Source of the DNA: Succiniclasticum ruminis DSM 9236
Lineage (GTDB): Bacteria > Bacillota > Negativicutes > Acidaminococcales > Acidaminococcaceae
Assembly (NCBI RefSeq): GCF_900112895.1
Contig: NZ_FONL01000006.1
Location: forward strand, 53,903 to 117,902
Reading direction: 5' to 3'
DNA: 64,000 nt
Shown here: in pieces, positions 54,484 through 63,812 of the stretch
How positions within the stretch are numbered: position 1 is the stretch's first letter
Layout: each line of letters begins with the position of its first letter
Position numbers and translations under genes: made by a program
The notes under the pieces: generated by a model
The model's input: only the letters and a program-made list of their open reading frames with translations
Databases searched by the model: none
What the model was told of the DNA's origin: nothing

Positions 54484-56511
54484 ATGCGTATTACAGACCT
54501 CTTAAAACCGCAGAGCATTGATTTGAATGCTGTAGTTGCTGACAAGCCGGCGGCAGTGGAGCGATTGGTGGACTTGATGGAGGCCGGCGGAAATTTGGCT
54601 GATAAGGCTCTGTACAAAGCAAGGGTGCTGGCCCGGGAAGCGGAAGGCAGCACCGGTATCGGGGAAGGGATTGCTATCCCTCATGCAAAGACGGAAGCGG
54701 TGAAGGCTCCCGGACTGGCCAGCATGATTGTGCGGGCCGGGGTGGACTACGAAAGCCTGGACGAAGAACCGGCCTTCCTGTTTTTCCTGATTGCGGCTCC
54801 GGCCGGAGGAGAAAATGTTCATTTGGAAGTATTGAGCCGGCTTAGCCGGATGTTGATGGACGATGAGTTCCACGAAGCGTTGATGAACGCCAAGACGCCG
54901 GAAGAGTATCTCCGGATTATTGATGAGGCGGAGAAAATCCAGATAGAGCAGGAAGAAGCGGAAGCAGAGGAGGAACGGAGACAGGCGGAGGCGGAACAGG
55001 CTGCAGCGGCTGCGGAAAAAGCAATCGGAGCCGGCGAGGATGCCGGAACTGCAAGTGCAGGGGCAGCGCGTGTTGCAACAGCTGTCGGGGCAGCGGCAGA
55101 CTCCGGCAAACCATTTGTGGCTGCTGTGACGGCCTGTCCTACCGGTATTGCCCATACCTATATGGCGGCAGAAGCCCTGGAGCGGAAAGCCGCTGCTATG
55201 GGGATAGATATTAAAGTTGAGACCAACGGATCCGGCGGCGTGAAAAACACTCTGACGGCGGCTGATATTGAAAGAGCTGCAGGGATTATCGTCGCCTGTG
55301 ACAAGAATGTTCCGGTGCAGCGGTTTGCCGGGAAAAAAGTTTTGTTTGTAAAAGTGTCCGCTGGAATCAAAGAACCGGAAAATCTGATTAATACCATTCT
55401 GAAAGGGGAAGCTCCTGTCTTTAGCGGAGAGGGTGCTCCCTCTGATGAACCGGCTGCCGCGGCGGCAGAAGGGGAAAGCGTAGGCCGTCAGATTTACAAA
55501 CATCTGATGAACGGTGTGTCCCATATGCTGCCTTTCGTGATAGGCGGCGGCATCCTCATTGCCCTGGCGTTCCTGTTTGATATGGGCAATGCGGGTACGG
55601 CCAACTTCGGCTCCGGCACTCCGCTGGCTGCTTTCCTGAAAAACATTGGCGGCCTTTCCTTCAGTATGATGATGCCGATTCTGGCAGGTTACATCGCCAT
55701 GAGTATCGGCGAGCGTCCGGCGCTGATGCCCGGCGTGGTAGGCGGCTTCCTGGCAGTGAACGGGGGTTCCGGTTTCTTCGGCGCTCTGTTTGCCGGCTTT
55801 ATTGCCGGGTATTTGGTAAATTGGCTAAAAAAAGTCTTGTCCGGCCTGCCTCAGGCCCTGGAAGGAACCAAGCCGGTACTGTTGTATCCGGTGCTGGGAT
55901 TGCTGCTGATGGGAATTATTATGACGTACATCATCAACCCGCCTACGGCAATGTTCAACAAATGGCTGGCGGGTGTACTGGCCGGTATGTCTTCTTCCAG
56001 CAAAGTGATCCTGGGATTTATCCTGGGCGGCATGATGTCTATTGACTTCGGCGGGCCTATCAATAAAGCGGCCTATGTGTTCGGCACGGCGTCCCTTGCC
56101 GGGGCTTCCGGCCAGGCCGTTTCTTCCGGCATCATGGCTTCCGTTATGATTGGCGGCATGGTTCCCCCCATTGCCATCGCTCTCTGCACGTTGCTGTTCA
56201 AAAAGAAATTTACGAAGCAGGAACGTTCTTCCTGTGTGACGAACTTTATTATGGGATTTAGTTTTATCACGGAGGGGGCGATTCCTTTTGCGGCGTCCGA
56301 TCCCCTGCATGTGATTCCGGCGTGTGCTATCGGTTCCGCAGTGGCCGGCGCTCTGTCCATGCTGTTTAACTGTACCGTGCCGGCGCCTCATGGCGGTCTG
56401 TTCGTGTTTGGTGTAGTTACAAACTGGCCCATGTATTTTGTGGCGCTGCTCATCGGGGCTTTGGTGGCCTGCTTTGTTTTAGGATTTACCCGCAAGGATG
56501 CCGTTGAATGA
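54484..56511 (+). CDS. fruA: PTS fructose transporter, IIA-IIB-IIC fusion
   Basis: A 675-aa permease. IIA (1-145) carries the phospho-His67 in GIAIPHAKTE. A Glu/Ala-rich coiled linker follows. IIB (about 210-305) has the phospho-Cys218 in VTACPTGIAHTYMAAEAL. IIC (about 335-675) has about nine membrane helices with MLPFVIGGGILIALAFLF and DFGGPINKAAYVFGTASLAG. It imports fructose as fructose-1-phosphate for fruK. AAGGAAA precedes the ATG. Confidence 0.94.
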   Translation: MRITDLLKPQSIDLNAVVADKPAAVERLVDLMEAGGNLADKALYKARVLAREAEGSTGIGEGIAIPHAKTEAVKAPGLASMIVRAGVDYESLDEEPAFLFFLIAAPAGGENVHLEVLSRLSRMLMDDEFHEALMNAKTPEEYLRIIDEAEKIQIEQEEAEAEEERRQAEAEQAAAAAEKAIGAGEDAGTASAGAARVATAVGAAADSGKPFVAAVTACPTGIAHTYMAAEALERKAAAMGIDIKVETNGSGGVKNTLTAADIERAAGIIVACDKNVPVQRFAGKKVLFVKVSAGIKEPENLINTILKGEAPVFSGEGAPSDEPAAAAAEGESVGRQIYKHLMNGVSHMLPFVIGGGILIALAFLFDMGNAGTANFGSGTPLAAFLKNIGGLSFSMMMPILAGYIAMSIGERPALMPGVVGGFLAVNGGSGFFGALFAGFIAGYLVNWLKKVLSGLPQALEGTKPVLLYPVLGLLLMGIIMTYIINPPTAMFNKWLAGVLAGMSSSSKVILGFILGGMMSIDFGGPINKAAYVFGTASLAGASGQAVSSGIMASVMIGGMVPPIAIALCTLLFKKKFTKQERSSCVTNFIMGFSFITEGAIPFAASDPLHVIPACAIGSAVAGALSMLFNCTVPAPHGGLFVFGVVTNWPMYFVALLIGALVACFVLGFTRKDAVE

Positions 56512-56585
56512 GTTTGTTATTAAAATATAAATAGATGTTTACAAATTTGGATTTATTAAATTTTGTGTAAAGGGAGGAATAACGT

Positions 56586-56843
56586 ATGAAAACATTTACC
56601 TATGCCATTACCGATGCAGCCGGCATTCATGCCCGTCCCGCAGGCTTACTGGTCAAAGAAGCCAAAAAATTTGAGAGCAAGATTTCCGTGGCCAAAGGCG
56701 CCCGGAAGGCTGATTTGAAAAAACTGTTTGCTGTCATGGGCTTGGGCGTAAAACAGGGAGAAGTAATCACCGTAGATGTGGAAGGTGCGGATGAAGAAGC
56801 GGCTGCAGCTGCTGTAGAAGCGTTCCTGAAAGCTAATTTATAG
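56586..56843 (+). CDS. ptsH: Phosphocarrier protein HPr lacking the Ser46 regulatory site
   Basis: An 85-aa HPr with catalytic His15 in GIHARPAG. Counting from Met1, residue 46, the serine phosphorylated by HPr kinase in most Bacillota, is lysine (DLKKLFAVMGLGV against the usual LKSIMGVMSLG). It can pass phosphate from EI to IIA but should not support CcpA-HPr(Ser-P) control. AGGGAGG precedes the ATG. Confidence 0.95.
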   Translation: MKTFTYAITDAAGIHARPAGLLVKEAKKFESKISVAKGARKADLKKLFAVMGLGVKQGEVITVDVEGADEEAAAAAVEAFLKANL

Positions 56844-56986
56844 AAATACGGATGGATCAGCGTTTCCATAATCTGTACTGTTTAATGTACTGTTAAAAAC
56901 GGACCGGGGAAGGAGGCACAGTCCTGCAGGGCATCAATGAGCCGCAGTTCTCCGGTCTTCTTGTCATTGCTATACAGGAGAAATGT

Positions 56987-58618
56987 ATGCTTACGATTAC
57001 AGGAAAACCCGTATATGGGGCCATCAGCATCGGACCGCTGGCTTTGTTCCACCGCAATACTATTTCTACGGCTGCCCGCACGATAACAGATCCGGAAGCG
57101 GAAGTGCAACGCTTTCAGTCAGCACGTGAAGAGGCTGCGGCCCAGTTGGGGCAATTATATGAAAAAGCGCTGGAGACAGTGGGCGAGGAAGACGCCGCCA
57201 TCTTTGAAATCCACCAGATGATGCTGGAGGACGATGAGTATATTGAAGGGGTGGAAAGTCATATCCGGGAAGAGGTGCTGAATGCGGAAGCGGCTGTGGA
57301 CAGGACTGCCCAGGAACTTGCCGCCATGTTCCGGGGCATGGATGACGAATACATGCAGGGACGGGCAGCGGACGTGCTGGATATCTCCCGCCGGGTGGAG
57401 CAGATTTTAAGCGGTGGCCCGGCAATTGATTTTTCCCAGTATGATCAGGTGATTCTGGCCGCGGATGACCTGGTCCCCAGCGAAACCATGCAGCTTGACA
57501 CGAAAAAAATATTAGGCTTTGTGCTGTCCGGCGGCAGTGCCAGTTCCCACACAGCCATTCTGGCCCGGAACCTGGGCATTGCCACTGTGGTCAACACCGG
57601 TACCCAGATTCATACGGACCTGGAGGGGAAAATGGCAGTCGTTAACGGTTTTACCGGCAACGTGTATCTGGATCCGGATGAGGCTACGCTGGCAGCTATG
57701 CAGGAAAAGCAGAAACAGGCGCAGGCTGAACGGGAACGGCTGGAGAACGTCCGGGGTAAGGAAAGCGTGACGCAGGACGGGCAAAAGGTTCTGATTTATG
57801 CCAACGCAGGAAATCCTGCCGACCTGCCTCGTGTCGTTGCCAGCGATGCGGAAGGCATCGGTCTGTTCCGCAGTGAGTTCCTGTATCTGGAAAATGATGA
57901 TTATCCTACGGAAGAGCAACAGTTTGAAGCTTATAAAAAGGCGCTGACGGCCATGGAGGGCAAACGCGTTGTCATCCGTACCATGGACATCGGCGCGGAT
58001 AAAAAAGCTGATTATTTTGATCTGGATCCGGAAGAAAATCCCGCTATGGGACTTCGGGCTATCCGCATCTGCCTTACAAGGCCTGAATTGTTTAAAACCC
58101 AGCTGCGGGCTCTGTGCAGGGCTTCCGTGTATGGCAGGCTGGCCATCATGTTCCCCATGATCATTTCGGTGGAAGAGGTAAGGAAGGCTAAAGCTTTGCT
58201 GGCAGAGGTGATGGCCCAGTTGAAAAAAGAGGGGATTCCCTGTGCGGAGCAAATCGAGACAGGCATCATGATTGAGACTCCTGCGGCAGCACTGGTCAGT
58301 GACGCGCTGGCGGAAGAAGTGGACTTTTTCAGCCTGGGTACCAACGATCTGACCCAGTACACCCTGGCTATCGACAGGCAGCAGACCAAACTGGACGATT
58401 TCTTTGATCCTCATCATCTTGCTGTTTTGCGCCTCATTGAGATGACGGCGAAAAATGCTCACAAAGCCGGTATCTGGGTGGGCATATGCGGAGAGTTGGG
58501 AGCTGACCTTTCCCTGACAGAAGCGTTCCTGCGCATGGGGATCGACGAGCTTTCTGTTTCCGCAACCAGCGTGCTGCCCCTGCGGGATAAAGTGCGGAGC
58601 CTTAACTTAAAAGCATAA
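56987..58618 (+). CDS. ptsI: PTS enzyme I
   Basis: A 543-aa EI transferring phosphate from PEP to HPr. The phospho-histidine is His188 in GGSASSHTAILARNLGIATV, PEP-binding residues occur in GIGLFRSEFLYLEN and VIRTMDIGADKKADYF, and FFSLGTNDLTQYTLAIDRQQ marks the C-terminal barrel. AGGAGA precedes the ATG. With fruK, IIABC and HPr it completes a self-contained fructose PTS. Confidence 0.95.
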   Translation: MLTITGKPVYGAISIGPLALFHRNTISTAARTITDPEAEVQRFQSAREEAAAQLGQLYEKALETVGEEDAAIFEIHQMMLEDDEYIEGVESHIREEVLNAEAAVDRTAQELAAMFRGMDDEYMQGRAADVLDISRRVEQILSGGPAIDFSQYDQVILAADDLVPSETMQLDTKKILGFVLSGGSASSHTAILARNLGIATVVNTGTQIHTDLEGKMAVVNGFTGNVYLDPDEATLAAMQEKQKQAQAERERLENVRGKESVTQDGQKVLIYANAGNPADLPRVVASDAEGIGLFRSEFLYLENDDYPTEEQQFEAYKKALTAMEGKRVVIRTMDIGADKKADYFDLDPEENPAMGLRAIRICLTRPELFKTQLRALCRASVYGRLAIMFPMIISVEEVRKAKALLAEVMAQLKKEGIPCAEQIETGIMIETPAAALVSDALAEEVDFFSLGTNDLTQYTLAIDRQQTKLDDFFDPHHLAVLRLIEMTAKNAHKAGIWVGICGELGADLSLTEAFLRMGIDELSVSATSVLPLRDKVRSLNLKA

Positions 58619-58673
58619 AGATATTGTTGCTCAGCGGATTAAATCGATATACCAATTAGAGGACACTGCCGAT

Positions 58674-59738
58674 ATGAAAGAATTTAACCTTCCTTTGTTC
58701 ATGAAAGTAAAACCAGACGCCTTAAAAGAACTGAAAGATAACCTGGATTTGTATTTCCCGGATGTTATCGGCAAACGGATTTTGATTTTAACAACAGACG
58801 GCTTGCTGCAAATGCTGGAAAAAAAGGTTACCCTCATGCTGTCACAGTTGAAAGACTATGAAGTGGTTACCGTAGAGTCCAGTTCTTATGATTATGCTGT
58901 TTCTATTGCCAAAAAGATCAGTATGGAAGGCGTTCGGATGATTATCGGCTTTGGCGGAGGCACTGCGCTGGACACGGCAAAGTACGCTGCTTTTGTGGCG
59001 AATGTGCCGTATATTGCCATCCCCACAGCATTAAGTAATGATGGCGTATGTTCCCCTGTTTCCGTGCTCTTTTCCAAAGGAAACAGGACCCATTCCTTTA
59101 CGTCGAAAACACCGGATGGGCTTCTTATTGACACGGATATTGTTTTAAAATCACCGCGTTTGCTCCAGGAAGCCGGGGTCGGGGATGTTATCAGCAACTA
59201 TACTGCCCTGTATGACTGGGAACTGGATTGCAAATATAATCACGGACAGCCTAATGACTTTGCTTATATGCTGTCAGAAAGGGCCGTGAACGCGCTGCTG
59301 TATTCCAATATAAAATCATTTACCAGTCCGGAGGGTGTAAAAATGCTGGCCCAGTCCCTTGTATTGGGGGGACTTGCCATGCAAATCGCGGGCAGTTCAC
59401 GCCCCTGCAGCGGTTCAGACCATCTGTTCTGTCATGCATTAGATGAATTATTTGATCATGGCCTTCCTCACGGTATAGTGGTAGGCATCGGCACGATTGG
59501 CGCTGCCTGGCTGCAGAAGCGAGATTACCGGATGTTGCTGGAATTCCTGAAAGAATACGGGATTGACATTAATCCGAAACACCGGGGTATTACGGAAGTT
59601 ATGTTTGTCAGGGCCTGGCTTTTCGCCCGGGAAGTACGTAAAGAACGGTATACGGTTTTAAACAATATGGAAATGATGCCAAAACGGATGCGGGAAGACA
59701 TGTTTAAAGAACTGTACGCCCTGATGTGCCGGATATGA
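58674..59738 (+). CDS. sn-Glycerol-1-phosphate dehydrogenase
   Basis: A 354-aa iron-type alcohol dehydrogenase family member of the AraM/EgsA group, reducing dihydroxyacetone phosphate to glycerol-1-phosphate. Features are the NAD(P) site IGFGGGTALDTAKYAAFVAN, IPTALSNDGVCSPVSVLF and metal ligands in GSDHLFCHALDELFDHGLPH. The Bacillus AraM uses nickel, which may relate to the larBC genes nearby. The product's role in bacteria is a heptaprenyl lipid or is unclear. Confidence 0.85.
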   Translation: MKEFNLPLFMKVKPDALKELKDNLDLYFPDVIGKRILILTTDGLLQMLEKKVTLMLSQLKDYEVVTVESSSYDYAVSIAKKISMEGVRMIIGFGGGTALDTAKYAAFVANVPYIAIPTALSNDGVCSPVSVLFSKGNRTHSFTSKTPDGLLIDTDIVLKSPRLLQEAGVGDVISNYTALYDWELDCKYNHGQPNDFAYMLSERAVNALLYSNIKSFTSPEGVKMLAQSLVLGGLAMQIAGSSRPCSGSDHLFCHALDELFDHGLPHGIVVGIGTIGAAWLQKRDYRMLLEFLKEYGIDINPKHRGITEVMFVRAWLFAREVRKERYTVLNNMEMMPKRMREDMFKELYALMCRI

Positions 59739-59787
59739 TGCGGTAGGTTTTATAACTTATCAAAGGGCATTATTGCATTACAACCAA

Positions 59788-59855
59788 AAAACAGCACCGG
59801 TAGTTTTCCGTATCCTTTTGCAGGGAGAAAGAAAAACATCCCGGTGCTGTTTTGT
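59788..59855. terminator. Bidirectional terminator between convergent genes
   Basis: A perfect 13-bp stem AAAACAGCACCGG/CCGGTGCTGTTTT (59788-59800 with 59841-59853) encloses a 40-nt loop and has A/T-rich flanks on both sides, serving the dehydrogenase gene and pepF. Confidence 0.85.
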
Positions 59856-59883
59856 TTTTAGCTCTCTATTATTATTTTTATAT

Positions 59884-61758
59884 TTATAAGAGTTCTTTCA
59901 GTTCTTTCAGTTTTCGGGAAAATTTGTCCAGCGTGACCTGTATCGGCTGTGGCGTGTTCAGGTCTACGCCCGCATCTTTTAAAATATTCAGGCTGTAGTC
60001 GCTGCCGCCTGCATGTAAAAAGGTCAGATACTTTTCCACTGCTGAACCTGATTGGCGGGTCGCTGTCATGCTTTTTGTTTTGTCATTAACCCGGGATTCA
60101 GGTTTGTGGTTTTGATCGGCTTCTTTCAGGATTGCTTCGCTGAATGCCGTTGCGGCGCTGTAGCCCGTTGCATATTTATATACATAAAACGGAGTGTGGA
60201 AATGGGGGATGCGGCTCCATTCACTGCCTAACTCTTTATCGACTGTCAGGTCGGTACCATAATACTTCCGATTACTTTCCAACCAGTATTGCTCCAGTGT
60301 TTCTGCCTGTAAGGACTCTCCTGCGGTTATTTTGTCGTGAATGAATTTTTCGAACTCAGCAAATTGAACCTGCCGGTATACCGTGGTCCGTACAGCTTCC
60401 AGGAACTGGTTCAGCAAAAAGATTTTCTGCGCTTTATCAGCATTGGCCAGCGCATACTCCAGCAACAGATTTTCATTGGTTGTTGAAGCCACTTCGGCAC
60501 AAAAGATACTGTATTCGCTTTTCGCATAGGGTTGGGCCTGGTTGCTGAAATAGCTGTGAAGGGAATGCCCCAGTTCATGGGCCAGTGTTGAGATGCTGTT
60601 ATAGCGGGGCTGAAAGTTTAACAATACATAAGGATGGACACCATATACGCCCCAGGAGTAGGCTCCGCTGCGTTTCCCTTTGTTTTCATAAATGTCGATC
60701 CACCCTTCTGTCATGGCTTTTTGTAGAATGTCGCTATAGCTTTCGCCCAGTGGCTGCAGTGCGTGTTTTACCATTTTGCAGGCTTCGTCAAAGGTAACGG
60801 AAAAACATTTTTCGCCTTCCGTTGATAAAGGAACATACAGATCATACGGATGAAACTCATCATATCCCAGAACTTCTTTTTTCAAGGCGATATATTCATG
60901 AAGCGGTTCCAGATTGGCATGTATGGTCCGGATCAGATTATCGTAAAGGCTGACAGGAATATTATCTTCTGCCAGGCTGGCTTCCCGGGTATCTTTGTAT
61001 CCGCGTACTCTGGCGTAAAAGAAACTGCTGCGGCAGGTTCCCGTCAGGGTTGCGGCCAGGGTATTCCGGTAACGGTGGTACGTGTTCATCAGGCCGGTAA
61101 ATGAGTTTTTGCGTAAAACACGGTCATCGCTGGCCATGTTCAGCATATAGCAGCCTTCGCTCACTATGGCGTTATTGCCGTTTCCGTCTTTAATGGGAGG
61201 AAATTCCATGTCGGCGGACACCAGCGCGCGGAACGCAGAGGCACCGGTGCCCGTAGCAAGCTGGCTTTGAGCCAGGATAGCTTCCTGTTCGCCGGGCAGG
61301 ACATGCTCCCGCATCCGTTCCAAATCCTTCAGATAAAAGTCATAGTCAGCAAAAAGATGATCGCTTTTCAATTGTTCCAATTGTTCTTTCGAAAGGGAAG
61401 TGATTTCGGAATCGATAAACGAAACCGCATTATAGAAGGAAGCCAGGAGCCCTTCCGCTTTTCCGGAGAGGGCCTGGGCATTGGTATTGCCGTTGTCGGC
61501 GTCTTGCTGGAGCCGGGCGTAGGCGTAAATCTTATCAATCTCCTGGGACAGCCGATCGCGCAATTGCAGAACCCGCAACAATATAGCCGGTTCTTTCAGG
61601 CTTCCCTGGCATGTTTCCAGTCCTGCAATCAGTTCTTTTAAGCCGGCACAGGCCTTATCCCATTCTTCCTGTGAAGCGTAGATGTCGTGAATGTTCCACT
61701 GGCAGTCAGCAGGGATGCTCTTTCTGTCAATATTGCTTCCATGAGGTGGTGTATTCAT
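59884..61758 (-). CDS. pepF: Oligoendopeptidase F
   Basis: A 624-aa M3 metallopeptidase degrading oligopeptides in the cytosol. The zinc site is STLAHELGHSLHSYFSNQ (near residue 395), with the third ligand region FCAEVASTTNENLLLEYAL. The C-terminal FHTPFYVYKYATGYSAATAF is family-typical. AAGGAGG precedes the ATG. It is a single-gene unit divergent from the radical SAM gene. Peptide use would suit an amino-acid-using anaerobe. Confidence 0.94.
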   Translation of the reverse strand: MNTPPHGSNIDRKSIPADCQWNIHDIYASQEEWDKACAGLKELIAGLETCQGSLKEPAILLRVLQLRDRLSQEIDKIYAYARLQQDADNGNTNAQALSGKAEGLLASFYNAVSFIDSEITSLSKEQLEQLKSDHLFADYDFYLKDLERMREHVLPGEQEAILAQSQLATGTGASAFRALVSADMEFPPIKDGNGNNAIVSEGCYMLNMASDDRVLRKNSFTGLMNTYHRYRNTLAATLTGTCRSSFFYARVRGYKDTREASLAEDNIPVSLYDNLIRTIHANLEPLHEYIALKKEVLGYDEFHPYDLYVPLSTEGEKCFSVTFDEACKMVKHALQPLGESYSDILQKAMTEGWIDIYENKGKRSGAYSWGVYGVHPYVLLNFQPRYNSISTLAHELGHSLHSYFSNQAQPYAKSEYSIFCAEVASTTNENLLLEYALANADKAQKIFLLNQFLEAVRTTVYRQVQFAEFEKFIHDKITAGESLQAETLEQYWLESNRKYYGTDLTVDKELGSEWSRIPHFHTPFYVYKYATGYSAATAFSEAILKEADQNHKPESRVNDKTKSMTATRQSGSAVEKYLTFLHAGGSDYSLNILKDAGVDLNTPQPIQVTLDKFSRKLKELKELL

Positions 61759-61778
61759 AATGCCTCCTTTAATTCTTG

Positions 61779-61807
61779 TTGCATTTTACACAATTCTTTA
61801 CTATTAT
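61779..61807 (+). promoter_or_regulatory. Promoter of the B12-binding radical SAM gene
   Basis: TTGCAT (61779-61784), 17 bp, TATTAT (61802-61807), 50 bp before the start codon. It lies in the 98-bp divergent gap with pepF. Confidence 0.6.
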
Positions 61808-61856
61808 AACACTATGAGTTACGAAATATCATGTTTTTTTAAGCAGGGAAATCATT

Positions 61857-63713
61857 ATGCAGGCATTTTTTATAGGAATTAACAGCAAGTATATTCATAC
61901 AGCCCTGGGTATCCGTTACGTAACGGAATACTGCAGGGAACGGGGGATTGCAGCCCATATGCTGGAAGCGACAGTGAACGAGCCGGTTCTTTCCGTCCTG
62001 ATCCGTATTACGGAAAAGATTGAGGCTTGCAGTGTTGCAGAGAATGAACCGATTCTGATAGGACTGGACGTACATATATGGAACCGGCGTTTTGTGCTGG
62101 AACTGGGAGAACTGCTGCGGAAAGTTCTTCCGGACTCTTTTTTGATGCTGGGCGGTCCCGAGGTCATGTTTCAACCGGCCATAGTTTTTGAGGAAGCCCG
62201 TTTTGCGGATTTTATTGTCTGCGGAGAAGGAGAAGAGGCCACAGCAGAGTTTTTGCAGTGCCTTACGCAATTGGGGCAGAAAGAAACAGAAACCGGTTTA
62301 TCTTGTGACGTACAGAAAATCACGAGAGAAAATATAAGCCGTTGGAAATCATTACTGCCGGCAGGGGTCGCCTGCCGGGACGAGTCGGGAGGAGCCTCTG
62401 TTCCCGATAAGCCGCTGGTTGTGGAAAACCTGGACAGTCTGCCGTTTCCGTATCCTGACCTGGACGAAGTGGCAGCTCAGCACAAAATTTTTTATTATGA
62501 AGCATCCCGGGGATGTCCTTTTCATTGCGCATACTGTCTGTCCGGAATTTCACACTCGGTACGCAGGCGGAGCCTGAAACTGGTACTGGAAGATATGGAC
62601 CGGTTTATGGAGGCCGGGGCCGGGTTGGTGAAATTTGTAGACCGGACCTATAACCTGGATGAGAATTATTATCTTCCCATGATGCAGTATCTGGCCGCGG
62701 CAGACACGAAAACCACGTTTCACTTTGAAATTAAGGCCGATATCCTGAGCCCCGGAGTTGTGAAGTTCCTGCAGACGGTTCCTAAAGGTCGTTTCCAGCT
62801 GGAAATCGGAGTGCAGAGTACGGATCAGGATGTGTTGCGGGTGATTGGACGAAAAGATGACTGGGAACGGTTAAAAGAGAATGTGACCGCCTTGCGGGAA
62901 CGCGGTAATATGCATCTTCATCTGGATTTGATAGCAGGGCTTCCGTTACAAGGCTTGGAAAGTTTTGCGCGTTCCTTTGATGATGTATACAATCTGCAAC
63001 CGCATGCGTTGCAACTCGGTTTTTTAAAGGTGCTGTCCGGTACGGAGATGGAAAGAGTTTCCGGCCGGCATGGGCTTGTTTACATGGATCAGCCTCCCTA
63101 TGAAATATTATCTACCAACTGCATGAGTTATAAAGAGATGCGTTTTCTTAAAATACTGGAAGAAGTATTTGATTTAACGTACAACAGCGGCAGATTTCCG
63201 TTTACGCTCGCATATCTGGCAGAGCAGATGGGAAAAGGATCCGCTTTTGGATTTTACCGGAAACTGACGGAATGGTACCGGCAAAAAGGGCTGGCCGGTC
63301 TGGGGCATAACGCCATGGAAACAGCGGGTATATTGTTCACGTATGTTAAAGAAAGACAGCCGGAATTACTGTTCCCGGTGCGCGAACTGCTTCGTCTGGA
63401 TGTTTTGCAGCATCTGCCGAACTTTAAGCCGGACTGGCTGATGTGGCGTACGGCAATGAATTATGAAAAGGCCACTGCCTTTTGGCGAAATGAAGGACTG
63501 GTGCGTAAATATGTGCCGGATTATTCCTTTAAAAACTGGCGGACTTTACACAAAAAGTACGCGTTGGAAGAATTTTTGTTCAACCCGTGGACGGGGGGAA
63601 AAAAATCTGTTTTTGTTTTGGTAAATTATAATGAAATGCGCTTGACAAGAATTGAAACGGATGCTATTATATATAAGCCGTCGGTTGACGGCGGAACCTT
63701 GAGAACTGAATAA
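61857..63713 (+). CDS. B12-binding radical SAM protein (DUF4080-type)
   Basis: A 618-aa protein. Residues 1-140 resemble a cobalamin-binding domain (FFIGINSKYIHTALGIRYVT; LMLGGPEVMFQP; IVCGEGEEATAEFL) without an obvious DxHxxG. The radical SAM core has the cluster motif CPFHCAYC (Cys220, Cys224, Cys227) after YYEASRG, then KFVDRTYNLDENY and QLEIGVQSTDQDVLRVIGRK. A DUF4080 C-terminus follows. The substrate is unknown; relatives carry out methylations or rearrangements. The last 24 codons overlap the rRNA operon promoter. Confidence 0.87.
   Translation: MQAFFIGINSKYIHTALGIRYVTEYCRERGIAAHMLEATVNEPVLSVLIRITEKIEACSVAENEPILIGLDVHIWNRRFVLELGELLRKVLPDSFLMLGGPEVMFQPAIVFEEARFADFIVCGEGEEATAEFLQCLTQLGQKETETGLSCDVQKITRENISRWKSLLPAGVACRDESGGASVPDKPLVVENLDSLPFPYPDLDEVAAQHKIFYYEASRGCPFHCAYCLSGISHSVRRRSLKLVLEDMDRFMEAGAGLVKFVDRTYNLDENYYLPMMQYLAAADTKTTFHFEIKADILSPGVVKFLQTVPKGRFQLEIGVQSTDQDVLRVIGRKDDWERLKENVTALRERGNMHLHLDLIAGLPLQGLESFARSFDDVYNLQPHALQLGFLKVLSGTEMERVSGRHGLVYMDQPPYEILSTNCMSYKEMRFLKILEEVFDLTYNSGRFPFTLAYLAEQMGKGSAFGFYRKLTEWYRQKGLAGLGHNAMETAGILFTYVKERQPELLFPVRELLRLDVLQHLPNFKPDWLMWRTAMNYEKATAFWRNEGLVRKYVPDYSFKNWRTLHKKYALEEFLFNPWTGGKKSVFVLVNYNEMRLTRIETDAIIYKPSVDGGTLRTE
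63642..63670 (+). promoter_or_regulatory. rRNA operon promoter, inside the upstream gene
   Basis: TTGACA (63642-63647), 17 bp, TATTAT (63665-63670), near consensus, starting the transcript near 63677. Both boxes lie inside the 3' end of the radical SAM gene. An AT-rich run just upstream (63601-63636) may act as an UP element. Confidence 0.8.
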
Positions 63714-63812
63714 CGAACCAGATGAATGTGCGGGTCAGCCCCTTCGGGGACAGACCTGAAAAAGTCAAAGAAATTCTGAACAACAAGAAGAGCCGAATCG
63801 GCTTTCTATAAA
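63714..63812 (+). promoter_or_regulatory. rRNA leader with processing/antitermination structures
   Basis: A hairpin built from GGTC (63733-63736) and GACC (63753-63756) encloses a CCCC-TTCG-GGG stem, and AGCCGA-A-TCGGCT (63791-63803) forms a second stem. These are probable parts of the 16S processing stem or antitermination leader. No tRNA is present. Confidence 0.55.
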
